Below are positions 8,241 to 16,526 of a stretch of DNA of 64,000 nucleotides, piece after piece (the first letter of the stretch is position 1; every line of letters begins with the position of its first letter). The translations under genes and the position numbers were made by a program. The notes beneath the pieces were generated by a model. It was not told where the DNA came from. It did no database searches and saw only the letters and a program-made list of their open reading frames with translations. Location: contig NZ_JAGJBY010000001.1 of the NCBI RefSeq assembly GCF_020010905.1, positions 1,012,001 to 1,076,000 of the forward strand, written 5' to 3'. Origin of the DNA: Streptomyces acidiscabies. GTDB lineage: Bacteria > Actinomycetota > Actinomycetes > Streptomycetales > Streptomycetaceae.

Positions 8241-8720
8241 TCAGCTCGTGTGCGCCGCGAGGACGCCGGACGCGAAGGACGTGTCACAGACGGGGCGGGA
8301 GAAGGACTGGGCGCGACTGGGACCGTACGCCCGGACGGCGGCGCGGCCCAGCGCCCGCGCGATGGACGCGCAGTGCTTCGCGAGCGCCGGCTTGCCGTTG
8401 ACCGCCTGCTGGAGGTGGGTCAGGGCGATGCCGGGGTCCTTCTGCTGGAGCTCCGTGAGGAGCTGGTCGCGCAGGAGGTCCTGCGGGGCGCGGGCGACGC
8501 TGTCGTGGCCGGTGCGTGGCGCGGAGACGTCGGACGCGGTCAGCACCGAGTCCGACGGGTCCCCGGTCCAGTTCACCCGGGTCACCGCGAGGGTCCCGGA
8601 GAGCACCATGACGACAGGCAGGACGAGGGCGAGGGAGCGACCGATCCGGCGGGCGGGACCCCGGCCGCCGCGTCGCGTCCGCGTGGTGGTGTGCTCCACG
8701 GAGCGCTTCGAGTGCTTCAC
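8241..8720 (-). CDS. Membrane-anchored or secreted hypothetical protein, 159 aa
   Basis: A 159-residue protein with a very basic N-terminus (residues 1-28, many Arg), one hydrophobic segment (SLALVLPVVMVLSGTLAV, about 29-46) and an extracytoplasmic tail with two cysteines (AKHCASIAR and SRPVCDTSF) that could form a disulfide. The hydrophobic segment could be an uncleaved anchor or a signal peptide. Lys/Gln-rich helices precede the first cysteine. I do not recognise a functional family. It lies downstream of msiK on the same strand but a terminator hairpin separates them. Confidence 0.7.
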   Translation of the reverse strand: MKHSKRSVEHTTTRTRRGGRGPARRIGRSLALVLPVVMVLSGTLAVTRVNWTGDPSDSVLTASDVSAPRTGHDSVARAPQDLLRDQLLTELQQKDPGIALTHLQQAVNGKPALAKHCASIARALGRAAVRAYGPSRAQSFSRPVCDTSFASGVLAAHTS

Positions 8721-8860
8721 GCCAGTGATGGTAGCGCCCGGTAATGATTTGGAGACATTTAGTCACCCGGATGGGGGACGATGAAGTGGCGGTTATTGGG
8801 TAGAGGGTTGACGTTCGTGCCCGAAAAGTCGGGAGTGCCGGGGATTTTCGGGGGAACGCG

Positions 8861-8896
8861 GAAGGACCCCGCGACCTTCCGGCCACGGGGTCCTTC
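8861..8896 (-). terminator. Terminator downstream of msiK
   Basis: Perfect 11-bp inverted repeat, GAAGGACCCCG (8861-8871) against CGGGGTCCTTC (8886-8896), starting 12 bp past the msiK stop at 8909. This is a strong factor-independent-type hairpin on the minus strand. Confidence 0.8.
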
Positions 8897-8908
8897 ACCC
8901 AGCTCGCG

Positions 8909-9994
8909 TCAGTCCGACAGGCGCGCGCCCGTCGAGGTGGAGAAGACGTGGGTCTCGCCCGCACGCGGGACGACGGAGAGGGTGGAGCCCTTCTCCGGGA
9001 CGGCACGGCCGCTGACACGGACGACGAGGTCCTTGGACTCCTCGCCGACCTTGGCGGTGCCGTAGACGTACGCGTCGGCGCCGAGCTCCTCGACCACGTT
9101 CACGGTGACGACGAGGCCCTTGTCGGTCTCGGTCGCGACCTCGAAGTGCTCGGGGCGGACGCCGACCGTGACCGTCTTGTCGGTGGTCGCGGAGAGCGCG
9201 TCGCGCTGGACCGGGACGACCGCGTTGCCGAACTTCACGCCGCCGTCGGCGATCGGGACCTCGACGAGGTTCATCGCCGGGGAGCCGATGAAGCCGGCGA
9301 CGAAGAGGTTCGCCGGGCGGTCGTACATGTTGCGCGGGGTGTCGACCTGCTGGAGCAGACCGTCCTTGAGGACCGCGACGCGGTCGCCCATCGTCATGGC
9401 CTCGACCTGGTCGTGCGTGACGTACACGGTCGTGATGCCGAGGCGGCGCTGGAGGGACGCGATCTGCGTACGCGTCGACACACGGAGCTTGGCGTCGAGG
9501 TTCGACAGTGGCTCGTCCATGAGGAAGACCTGGGGCTCACGCACGATCGCGCGGCCCATCGCGACACGCTGGCGCTGACCGCCGGAGAGCGCCTTCGGCT
9601 TGCGGTCCAGGTAGTCCGTGAGGTCGAGGATCTTCGCGGCCTCCTCGACCTTCGCGCGGATCTCCGCCTTCGGGACGCCGGCGATCTTCAGGGCGAAGCC
9701 CATGTTGTCGGCGACCGACATGTGCGGGTACAGCGCGTAGTTCTGGAACACCATGGCGATGTCCCGGTCCTTGGGCGGCAGGTGCGTGACGTCGCGGTCG
9801 CCGATGCGGATGGCTCCGCCGTTGACGTCCTCAAGACCCGCGAGCATCCGCAGGGAGGTCGACTTTCCACAGCCGGACGGGCCGACGAGGACCAGGAACT
9901 CCCCGTCCTCGATGTGGATGTCGAGCCCGTCGACGGCGGGCTTCTCGGTGCCCGGGTAGATCCGGGTCGCCTTGTCGAAAGACACAGTGGCCAT
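8909..9994 (-). CDS. msiK: MsiK, shared ATPase of sugar ABC importers
   Basis: A 361-residue ABC ATPase of the MalK/UgpC group. Walker A GPSGCGKST lies near residue 38. The Q-loop MVFQNYALYPHM, the signature LSGGQRQRVAMGRA, the Walker B FLMDEPLSNLD and the H-loop VYVTHDQ follow. A C-terminal OB-fold regulatory domain (VGVRPEHFEV onward) completes the subunit. In streptomycetes one MsiK energises many carbohydrate importers (cellobiose, maltose, chitobiose and others) and is encoded away from them, as here, where no permease or binding protein is adjacent. ATG 9994 begins the canonical MATVSFDKATRIYPG. A structured leader precedes it and a strong hairpin follows it. Confidence 0.95.
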   Translation of the reverse strand: MATVSFDKATRIYPGTEKPAVDGLDIHIEDGEFLVLVGPSGCGKSTSLRMLAGLEDVNGGAIRIGDRDVTHLPPKDRDIAMVFQNYALYPHMSVADNMGFALKIAGVPKAEIRAKVEEAAKILDLTDYLDRKPKALSGGQRQRVAMGRAIVREPQVFLMDEPLSNLDAKLRVSTRTQIASLQRRLGITTVYVTHDQVEAMTMGDRVAVLKDGLLQQVDTPRNMYDRPANLFVAGFIGSPAMNLVEVPIADGGVKFGNAVVPVQRDALSATTDKTVTVGVRPEHFEVATETDKGLVVTVNVVEELGADAYVYGTAKVGEESKDLVVRVSGRAVPEKGSTLSVVPRAGETHVFSTSTGARLSD

Positions 9995-10080
9995 GGTGCT
10001 AGGCCCCCTTCTACCGGCAGGAACGTGCCGGACGATCCGTTGTAGGAAGGTGGTGGTGTAGTCCACGGGTGGACTGCCTC
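9995..10080 (-). ncRNA. Structured msiK leader (candidate msiK RNA motif)
   Basis: The untranslated leader of msiK can form two hairpins on the minus strand. One pairs AGTCCA (10060-10065) with TGGACT (10070-10075) around a 4-base loop. The other pairs CCGGCA (10014-10019) with TGCCGG (10026-10031) and lies about 20 bases before the start codon. A conserved msiK RNA motif upstream of msiK is known in actinobacteria. I match it by position and general shape only, without a covariance model. Confidence 0.45.
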
Positions 10081-10208
10081 AGGACGCTACCTCGCGTTTT
10101 CCGGTATGTCAGCACCTGGGGGACTGTGAACTTCGCGGAAATTTTCGCCGGGGCGGCGGATCGGCTTGGGTACACTGCACGGGTCGCGTACGCAGTCGCG
10201 TACATCAC

Positions 10209-10282
10209 GCCTCCTTAGCTCAGCTGGCCAGAGCAACGCACTTGTAATGCGTAGGTCGTCGGTTCGAATCCGACAGGGGGCT
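10209..10282 (+). tRNA. tRNA-Thr (anticodon TGT)
   Basis: Complete cloverleaf. Acceptor stem GCCTCCT (10209-10215) pairs with AGGGGGC (10275-10281) with one U-G pair. The D-arm contains AGCTCAGCTGG and the T-arm GGTTCGAATCC. The anticodon loop CTTGTAA is closed by ACGCA/TGCGT and gives anticodon TGT, so it reads ACA. The discriminator is T at 10282 and no CCA is encoded. A TACACT hexamer (10171-10176) is a plausible -10 box. Confidence 0.95.
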
Positions 10283-10289
10283 CTCTTCC

Positions 10290-10321
10290 AGGCCAGGTCA
10301 GATGCACCTCTGACCTGGCCT
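10290..10321 (+). terminator. Terminator of tRNA-Thr
   Basis: Perfect 12-bp inverted repeat AGGCCAGGTCAG (10290-10301) / CTGACCTGGCCT (10310-10321), followed by TTTGT. It starts 8 bp after the tRNA. Confidence 0.88.
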
Positions 10322-10654
10322 TTGTCGTTCAACGGGACGCGGCGTCGCGCGCGGGCCGCCCGGCTGTCGGTGGTCTCATTGCTGGTCTCAATGGGGGCCC
10401 GATCTTGCGGGTTGCTGCCCACGCGGGGCGGTTCATGCGCATAGCTCCGGCCTACCGCAACGATCATGAAGCGTCGGCCCCCCACCCACCACTGCGAGTT
10501 CAACCTCAGCAGGTCCTACGTTGTTCGTGGGTTGGACGACAACTCGACGCCGAGGAGACCCGGGTCAGGGACCTGGCCGTAGAGTGCCTGGACGCATCGG
10601 ACCGACCGAGTCCCGCTTCTTTTCCGTCCGGTCCGATCCTGTGCGCGCTGGGCA
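10322..10654. other. Non-coding stretch downstream of tRNA-Thr
   Basis: I see no convincing gene, integrase remnant or repeated tRNA 3' end here, although a position just after a tRNA is a favoured integration site. Short open frames on both strands lack sensible composition or initiation signals. Confidence 0.6.
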
Positions 10655-11041
10655 TCACCCTGTGGCTTCCGATTCCGAGTCGGCGAGTGCCAGGGCTTCT
10701 TCCAGCGCGGCGAGTGGGGTGAACCGGCCGTTGAGGTTTCCCGCGTGCAGGATCCGCAGGATCATCGGCTGGGGGCAGACGAGCAGCAGCCATCCGCTCC
10801 GCTCCGTGACCCGCCGTTCGGCGTGGCACAGCAGTCGCAGTCCGGAACAGTCGAAGAACTCCACCGGAGTCAGGTCGATGACCACGGTTTGCCCGGGAGC
10901 GGCTGTCGCCGTGTCCAGGTCCGGCAGGATGTGCTGGGCGGCGGCGATGTCGATCTCGCCGCGGAACTCGATGACGGTGACTCCGCTGACCTGGTGGGTG
11001 TGGATGTACCCGACGGGCCATGCGCTGTTGTCATGCTGCAC
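10655..11041 (-). CDS. STAS-domain anti-sigma factor antagonist
   Basis: A 128-residue single-domain STAS protein. The core EFRGEIDIAAAQ and the phosphorylation-loop motif VEFFDCSGLRLL (Ser after Cys) match RsbV/SpoIIAA/BldG-type antagonists. In the family the unphosphorylated form binds an anti-sigma kinase and frees its sigma factor, and the loop serine is phosphorylated by a HATPase kinase. I chose GTG 11041, preceded by a GGGGGT stretch, because upstream residues lack STAS character. No kinase or sigma gene adjoins it. The HATPase gene at 18363 is a possible but unproven partner. Confidence 0.85.
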   Translation of the reverse strand: MQHDNSAWPVGYIHTHQVSGVTVIEFRGEIDIAAAQHILPDLDTATAAPGQTVVIDLTPVEFFDCSGLRLLCHAERRVTERSGWLLLVCPQPMILRILHAGNLNGRFTPLAALEEALALADSESEATG

Positions 11042-11318
11042 GGCGTTACCCCCGGTGAGCCCGGCTGCCCGATACGACCGGGAGCGGGGACGCATTTTCA
11101 CCACCAGGGACTGGGGCGGCAACAGGCGCCCAGCGTATGCCCCATTGCTATCGCTTGTATGACAAAAGATTCCCTGCAAGCGAGGTTCACTCGATGGGGC
11201 GATTTTCAGCGCATCCGCTTGACATGCGTGGCTCGGCCATCCAACGCGTTCGTACGTCAAGGGCCTTTGGTCTCAGAGTCGTTGCCCGGCCGTGGCGCGT
11301 GACCGGCCGGCGCTTCTG

Positions 11319-11362
11319 CGACCGCCGGTCACACGGTCTCCGACCGCCGGTCACACGGTCTC
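11319..11362. repeat. Two perfect tandem 22-bp units overlapping a stop codon
   Basis: Unit 11319-11340 is repeated exactly at 11341-11362. The second unit contains the stop codon (11351-11353) and last codons of the minus-strand stomatin gene, so the first is an out-of-gene copy of its 3' end. Confidence 0.9.
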
Positions 11363-12208
11363 GGGTACGCCGTTCGATGCCGGGGCAGGGATCGTCTTGG
11401 CGGGGAGTTCGGCGGGCGGCACCGTGGCCGTGGAGGCTGCCGCTGTCTCGCGGGCGAGGAAGGAGCCGAGTTCGCCGATGGTGCTCATGAGGGGGGCAGG
11501 GAAGACGACGGTGCTGTTCTTGTCGACGGCGATCTCCACCAGGCTCTGCAGGTTGCGCAGTTGGAGGGCCAGGGGGTGGGCCATCATCGTGTCGGAGGCG
11601 TCGCCGAGCGCGGCGGCGGCCAGGGACTCACCCTCGGCGTTGATGATCTTCGCCCGCTTCTCCCGCTCGGCCTCGGCCTGGCGGGCCATGGCGCGCTTCA
11701 TGCTGTCGGGCAGCTGGATGTCCTTGAGCTCGACCAGGGTGACCTCCACGCCCCATTCGACGGTGGCGACGTCGAGGATCTGGCGGATGTCGAGGTTGAT
11801 GCGGTCGGTCTCGGAGAGCGTCTCGTCGAGGGTGTGCCGGCCGACGACCTTCCGCAGGGTGGTCTGGGCGATCTGGTTGATCGCCGCGTGGACGTTCTCT
11901 ACGGCGATGACCGACTTCACCGCGTCGACCACCCGGAAGTAGGCGACCGCCGACACGTCCACGCTCACGTTGTCCCGGGTGATGATGCCCTGGGACTGGA
12001 TGGGCATGGTGACGATCCGCAGTGACACCCGGTGCAGGACGTCGACGAACGGGATGATGATCCGCAGCCCCGGATCGCGGGTTCCCACCAGACGGCCGAA
12101 GCGGAACAGCACGCCGTTCTCGTACTGCTTGACGATTTTCACGGCCATCGCGAGTGCCAGGACGGCAAGAACGGCGACGACGACCAGAAGGAAGACGAGG
12201 ACTCCCAT
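11351..12208 (-). CDS. SPFH/stomatin family membrane protein (slipin)
   Basis: A 285-residue protein with one N-terminal membrane segment (about residues 2-25). An SPFH domain follows, including the EYNGVLFRFGR-like segment (here QYENGVLFRFGR), DPGLRIIIPFVD, TRDNVSVDVSAVAYFRV and LRKVVGRHTLDE. A helical AEAEREKRAKIINAEGE segment typical of stomatins then leads to an Ala/Pro-rich tail. Such proteins oligomerise on membranes and organise microdomains. Bacterial slipins often pair with an NfeD protein, but none is present here. ATG 12208 starts directly with the hydrophobic anchor. Its 3' end lies in a 22-bp tandem duplication. Confidence 0.88.
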   Translation of the reverse strand: MGVLVFLLVVVAVLAVLALAMAVKIVKQYENGVLFRFGRLVGTRDPGLRIIIPFVDVLHRVSLRIVTMPIQSQGIITRDNVSVDVSAVAYFRVVDAVKSVIAVENVHAAINQIAQTTLRKVVGRHTLDETLSETDRINLDIRQILDVATVEWGVEVTLVELKDIQLPDSMKRAMARQAEAEREKRAKIINAEGESLAAAALGDASDTMMAHPLALQLRNLQSLVEIAVDKNSTVVFPAPLMSTIGELGSFLARETAAASTATVPPAELPAKTIPAPASNGVPETV

Positions 12209-13678
12209 GTGCTGCTCCTCAGGTTGAGGACCGCGTCGGTGTCGCGCGAGGTCCCGGGGACGGGGGATGAGGCGGCAGCGCGTGAGCCACGGAGGGGCAC
12301 CGGCACGTTGTCCGGGTGCCCGGGCCGTCGTGACAGCCGCGCTGTCACCAGAGGGGCGCGGAGCGCGGTGCGGACCGCGGGTCCGTCATGTGTCCAGCAT
12401 CCCCTGCCGAGCGCGCCCGCCGCTTGGGCCGAACGGTCCCCGGAGTGTCCGGTTCCACCCAGGGGCGTTCAGCCGTTGTCGGCGGGGAGAGGCATGGGGC
12501 GGCCGGGGAGCCCGGAGGCCTTCGCCGCCGGCGTGGTGTCCGGCAGGACCAGCCCGCGTACCCGGGAGTCCGGCCCGTCTGCCGGGGATCCTGGATGGTA
12601 GGGCTCAGGACTTGGAACCGGGGAATCTCGTTCTGATCCAGGAAGGTCTTGCGAGGCGCCTTGGGAGGTGGCTTTTCGGAGTGGGCCGTTGCGATGGTGA
12701 GGAGTTCGGCGATGAGATCGCGGGAGTAGGGCCACCGGACGCCGTCGAATCCGCCTGAGACAGCTTTGTAGGGCGCCGGCGAAAGCCGTACCGGCAGAGG
12801 TGGCGGCAGCCACGCCGCCCCGGTGTCGTTGTTTCTCACCGCCGAAAACTCGTCAAAGCGTGAGGACGGCACCGAGGTCCCCTCCCCGCCGTCTCACACC
12901 GACCCGTCCCCACCACCCCACCCGGGGCGTACACGAGTACACCCCGGCCTCGAACAGGGCGGGGAACGACGATGGGCTGGAGCCACGTTGTCGGCGATGC
13001 GGCTCCAGCCCCCTCGCAGTGGTTCAGACAGTCACTGCGGCCCGGGGACAGGGGGCCGAAAGATACGGGGCCGGTAACCCTCCACCGGCCGCAGCCGGTG
13101 AAACACTCGAAGGCCCCTCCGACCACGCTATACCCGACCCAGTGACGGCGGCAGTACGCGAACCGTCCGGTACCGGCCCACAGCCTGTTGTGCCAGTGGT
13201 GCAGGGCGCCCGTGGTGAGGAAGAGGAAGGGGGTGCCCGCGCATGTGCGGACACCCGGCGGCCGAGCTCCCGCCCATAGCCGCCGCGGTCCCGACAGCGC
13301 CGACTCTGTCCGGACCGCCCCGGGCGAAGCACTGGCCCTCCCGGTTCCGGGGAACACGGGTCCGCCTGGTGCCTTCGCCGCATACCTCCCGTCCACCAGA
13401 CTTCCGCTCCGCAGCTCCGCCGGACAGGAGCCGGACGGCCCGGCGGGCAGCACCGCCCGGCCCCGATTCCAGGGCCGGGTGGCCCTGCCTGCCTGGCCAC
13501 TTCGGCGGCATCAGCACGCGTCGATACCCGGTCAGGCGGAGATCGTCCGTGCTCACCCGCCGATGGGAAAAGGGGAAGCGGCCCCAGGGAAGTGGCCGGT
13601 GTCAGCGCCGGTGCCCCGGACATACGCGGGCCGGACGGATTCGTGGGGGGCCTCGTTCCCGTGTCCGTCACACAGACG
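12209..13678. other. 1.5-kb stretch without intact genes (decayed DNA)
   Basis: Between the stomatin gene and the first ISAs1-family element no frame shows a recognisable full-length protein. Several open frames of 130-250 codons exist on both strands but have unbalanced Arg/Pro/Gly composition. One recognisable remnant is a DUF5994-like segment near 12660-12800. The right end is the IS element, which abuts a 5'-truncated gene. The whole stretch therefore looks like a deletion scar. Confidence 0.6.
12660..12800 (-). pseudogene. Remnant of a DUF5994-like gene
   Basis: On the minus strand the reading VRLSPAPYKAVSGGFDGVRW, followed by PYSRDLIAELLTI, resembles the N-terminal half of DUF5994 proteins, common small actinomycete proteins with an RLSL...DGAWWPRSRDLAAEL pattern. 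Family-like sequence stops after about 45 residues and is followed by Pro/Arg-rich reading typical of non-coding DNA. There is no intact family-length gene, so I read this as a decayed fragment. The family match is from memory of the motif. Confidence 0.45.
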
Positions 13679-15046
13679 CAGGGCTCCGTCAAGTTCCGTG
13701 ATTGCGTGGAGGGTTGGCGATCAGGCCGGTAGGGGCGGACAGCAGAGCAGGCACGGGGGTTCGTGATCATTGTGGTGTCGAAGCCAGATGATCACGAGGA
13801 CGTCCCGTGCCTGCTGTTGCATCTTCCCCTATCCCTGCCGTGCTGGAGAAGCTGGGTCCGCTGGATGCGGACCGGATCGCTGACCTGCGTCCCTACCTCG
13901 AATCGGTTCCGGATCCGCGCTCGCGCCGGGGCCGGTGGTACTCGCTGACGGCGATCTTGCTGGTGTGTGCCTGCGCGGCCGTCTGCGGAGCGAAGAGCAT
14001 CGACGAGCTCGCCGAGTTCGGCGAGCGGGCCACGAACTCGCTGCTGGCATCCCTCGGGGTACGCCGTCACCTGCTCGGCTGGCGGCGCAGCCCCAGGCCG
14101 GTCACTCTCGGACGCGTTCTTTCGGCACTTGACGGCGACGCCCTGGACCAGGCTGTGGGCGCCTACCTGGCCGACCGGCACCGCATCACCGCGTCCGCGG
14201 AAGTGCCCGAGGCCCGATCGCGGCAGGTCATCGCCGTGGACGGCAAGGCCCTCAGGGGCTCAGCCCGCCTGGCCGCGCCGCGCCGTCACCTGCTCTCGGC
14301 GGTCACCCACGACCGCGTCGCCACGATTGCCCAGGTCGAGGTCGGTGCGAAGACCAACGAAGTGCGCCACTTCAAGCCCCTGCTGGCGCCACTCGACCTC
14401 GCCGGCACCGTCGTCACCTTCGATGCCCTCCACTCGGTGAAGGCCAACATCACCTGGCTGGCCGAGACGAAGAAGGCCCACTACATCGCCGTCATCAAGA
14501 CCAACCAGCCCACCGCCTACGCCCAGCTCGCCGCCCTGCCCTGGACGTCGATCAAGGTCCAGCACACCACCTCCGCCACCGCCCACGGCCGCCGCGAGTC
14601 CCGCTCGATCAAGACCTGCGCCATCGCCGACAACCTCGGCGGCATCGCTTTCCCCCACGCCCACCTCGCCATCCGGGTCCACCGCCGCCGCAAGCCCACC
14701 GGTCGGCCCGAAACCCGCGAGAACGTCTACGCGGTCACCAGCCTCGCCGCCCACCAAACCCGCCCCGCCGACCTCGCCACCGCCATTCGCGGGCACTGGG
14801 GAATCGAAAATTCCTCCCACTACATCCGAGACGTCACGTTCGCCGAGGACGCCTCGACCATTCACGCCGGCACCACGCCCCGCGCCATGGCCACCATCCG
14901 CAACCTCGCCATCGGCACCCTGAAGATCCTCGGAGCCGACAACATCGCCAAGACCACCCGCGCCATCCGCCACGAACCCGAACGAGCACTCGCCATCCTG
15001 GGCATCACCAACACCCCGGACACTCACGGAACTTGATCGAGCCCTG
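13679..15046 (+). mobile_element. ISAs1-family insertion sequence, copy 1 (1368 bp)
   Basis: The ends are imperfect 23-bp inverted repeats: CAGGGCTC at 13679 onward and its complement GAGCCCTG ending at 15046, matching at 21 of 23 positions. The element contains one transposase gene. The second copy (43210-44577) has the same length and encodes an identical transposase. Unlike that copy, this one has no flanking direct repeat (CACAGACG on the left, TGCCTGCG on the right). It abuts a 5'-truncated CheR-PAS gene, which points to an adjacent deletion or recombination between IS copies. Confidence 0.92.
13807..15036 (+). CDS. ISAs1-family DDE transposase (copy 1)
   Basis: A 409-residue transposase. 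N-terminal YLESVPDPRSRRGRWYSL and AKSIDELAEFG segments are typical of ISAs1-family (DDE_Tnp_1-associated) enzymes. The catalytic core includes AVDGKALRGS (first Asp), FDALHSVKANI (second Asp) and a C-terminal HWGIENSSHYIRDVTFAED region with the Glu. Translation starts at GTG 13807. The sequence is identical to the copy at 43338, so the two duplicated recently or were homogenised. It appears intact and potentially active. Confidence 0.93.
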   Translation: MPAVASSPIPAVLEKLGPLDADRIADLRPYLESVPDPRSRRGRWYSLTAILLVCACAAVCGAKSIDELAEFGERATNSLLASLGVRRHLLGWRRSPRPVTLGRVLSALDGDALDQAVGAYLADRHRITASAEVPEARSRQVIAVDGKALRGSARLAAPRRHLLSAVTHDRVATIAQVEVGAKTNEVRHFKPLLAPLDLAGTVVTFDALHSVKANITWLAETKKAHYIAVIKTNQPTAYAQLAALPWTSIKVQHTTSATAHGRRESRSIKTCAIADNLGGIAFPHAHLAIRVHRRRKPTGRPETRENVYAVTSLAAHQTRPADLATAIRGHWGIENSSHYIRDVTFAEDASTIHAGTTPRAMATIRNLAIGTLKILGADNIAKTTRAIRHEPERALAILGITNTPDTHGT

Positions 15047-16504
15047 TGCCTGCGCCGCGTCAAGATCTATGCCACGGACGTCGACGAGGAAGCGCTGCGC
15101 GAGGCCCGGTCCGGCCTGTACACGGCGAAGTCGTTGGAATCGCTTTCCCCCGAGGTGCGGGACAAATACTTCGAACAGAACAGCGCGCAGTTCAGCTTCC
15201 GCCCCGATCTGCGACGTCGGGTGATCTTCGGGCGGCACGACATCACCCGTGACGCCCCGATCTCCCGGCTCGACCTGCTCGTGTGCCGGAACACGCTGAT
15301 GTACTTCAATGTCGAGGCACAGACGCAGATCGTCGACCGTTTCCACTTCGCTCTGCGCCCCAGCGGCTTCCTCTTCCTCGGCAAGGCCGAGATGCTCCTG
15401 AACGACAGTGAGCGCTTCGAAGTGGTGAACATGCGTCAGCGTGTTTTCCGACGGAGGGCCGGCAACAACGGGCCGACCTACCATCCGGCGCCCTTGAAGA
15501 TCAGGACAGGCGCAGGCGCCGAGGTACAGTCGGCGGCGCGCGCCCGCCAGTTGCGCGACCTCGTACTCGACGCCGGGCCCACTCCGCTGATCGCCCTCGA
15601 CAGCGACGGAACCGTCGTGACGGTGAACAACCAGGCGAGGACCCAGCTCGGCCTGACCACCGGCGACATCGGCCGTCCCTTCCAGGACCTGGAAGTCTCC
15701 TACCGGCCGGTCGAACTCCGTTCCCTGATCGACCAGTCCATGCACGAGCGCCGGACCCTCCGGGCGAACCGGGTCGAGCGCCGGACGGGCGAGAGCGTTC
15801 AGTACTACGACATCCTCATCCAGCCGCTCTCCGGACCCAGTGGGCTGCACGTCGCCACCGTGATCTCGTTCACCGACGTGACTGTCGCCACGCATCTGAA
15901 GGCCGAGGTCAAGAGGGTCCGGGAGGAGCTGGAGACAGCGTACGAGGAACTCCAGTCCACCAATGAGGAGTTGGAGACCACCAACGAGGAACTCCAGTCC
16001 AGTATCGAGGAGCTGGAGACCACCAACGAGGAACTCCAGTCCACCAATGAGGAGTTGGAGACCACCAACGAGGAACTCCAGTCCGGAAACGAGGAGCTGG
16101 AGACGATGAACGAGGAGATGCGCATCCGCACGGACGAACTGGACGAGGCCAGGGCGTTCCTGGAGGCGGTTCTGACGAGCATCGCGGCGGGTGTGGTGGT
16201 CCTGGGCAGGGACCTGAAGGTCAAGAGCTGGAACCGGGGCGCCGTCGACCTGTGGGGGCTGCGCGCGGACGAGGTGATGGGCCAGCCCTTCTTCGAACTG
16301 GACTTCGGGCTGCCCACGAAGGAGCTGCGGCCCGTCGTGGACCGGTGCATGGAGACCCGCAGCCGCTCCGGCCCGGTCGGCGTCGAGGCCCTGAGCCGCA
16401 TCGGCCGGCCCATCAACTGCGACGTGTTCTTCTCCCCGTTCGGCGGGAACCACGGCGGTGTCGTCCTGATGATGGAAGAGGGCCGAAACGATGTCGCCGA
16501 CTGA
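15047..16504 (+). pseudogene. 5'-truncated CheR-type methyltransferase/PAS sensor protein
   Basis: Directly at the IS end the frame reads CLRRVKIYATDVDEEALREA, the middle of a CheR-type SAM-dependent methyltransferase domain. The LDLLVCRNTLMYF and ALRPSGFLFLGKAE motifs follow. Then come a PAS domain (about LIALDSDGTVVTVN onward), a long EELxxTNEELET coiled coil (15923-16120) and a second PAS domain ending at the TGA 16502-16504. The N-terminal helical part and the SAM-binding GCASGEEAY-like motif are missing, and nothing left of the IS resembles them. The remainder could initiate at 15134, but without the cofactor motif it cannot be a functional methyltransferase. Such proteins normally act in two-component or anti-sigma networks. 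Confidence 0.8.
15923..16120 (+). repeat. Tandem 42-bp coding repeats (EELETTNEELQSTN coiled coil)
   Basis: About four to five near-identical units of 42 bases encode alternating EELETTN and EELQSTN heptads. They form the coiled coil that joins the two PAS domains. Such heptads are known from CheR-PAS hybrid proteins and likely vary in number by slippage. Confidence 0.88.
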
Positions 16505-16526
16505 CTCCGCAGCGTAGCCTTGGCTC

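Noticed and set aside
10087..10503. Minus-strand frame containing CRIRTDDLRITSALLWPAEL
   Set aside because: This is the well-known spurious peptide read from the antisense strand of tRNA genes.
10209..10654. Possible integrated element at tRNA-Thr
   Set aside because: No integrase, no duplicated tRNA 3' end and no phage or plasmid genes nearby.
15923..16120. Regularly spaced repeats suggesting a CRISPR array
   Set aside because: Units are contiguous coding heptads without spacers, in frame with two PAS domains. No array or cas gene is present in the window.
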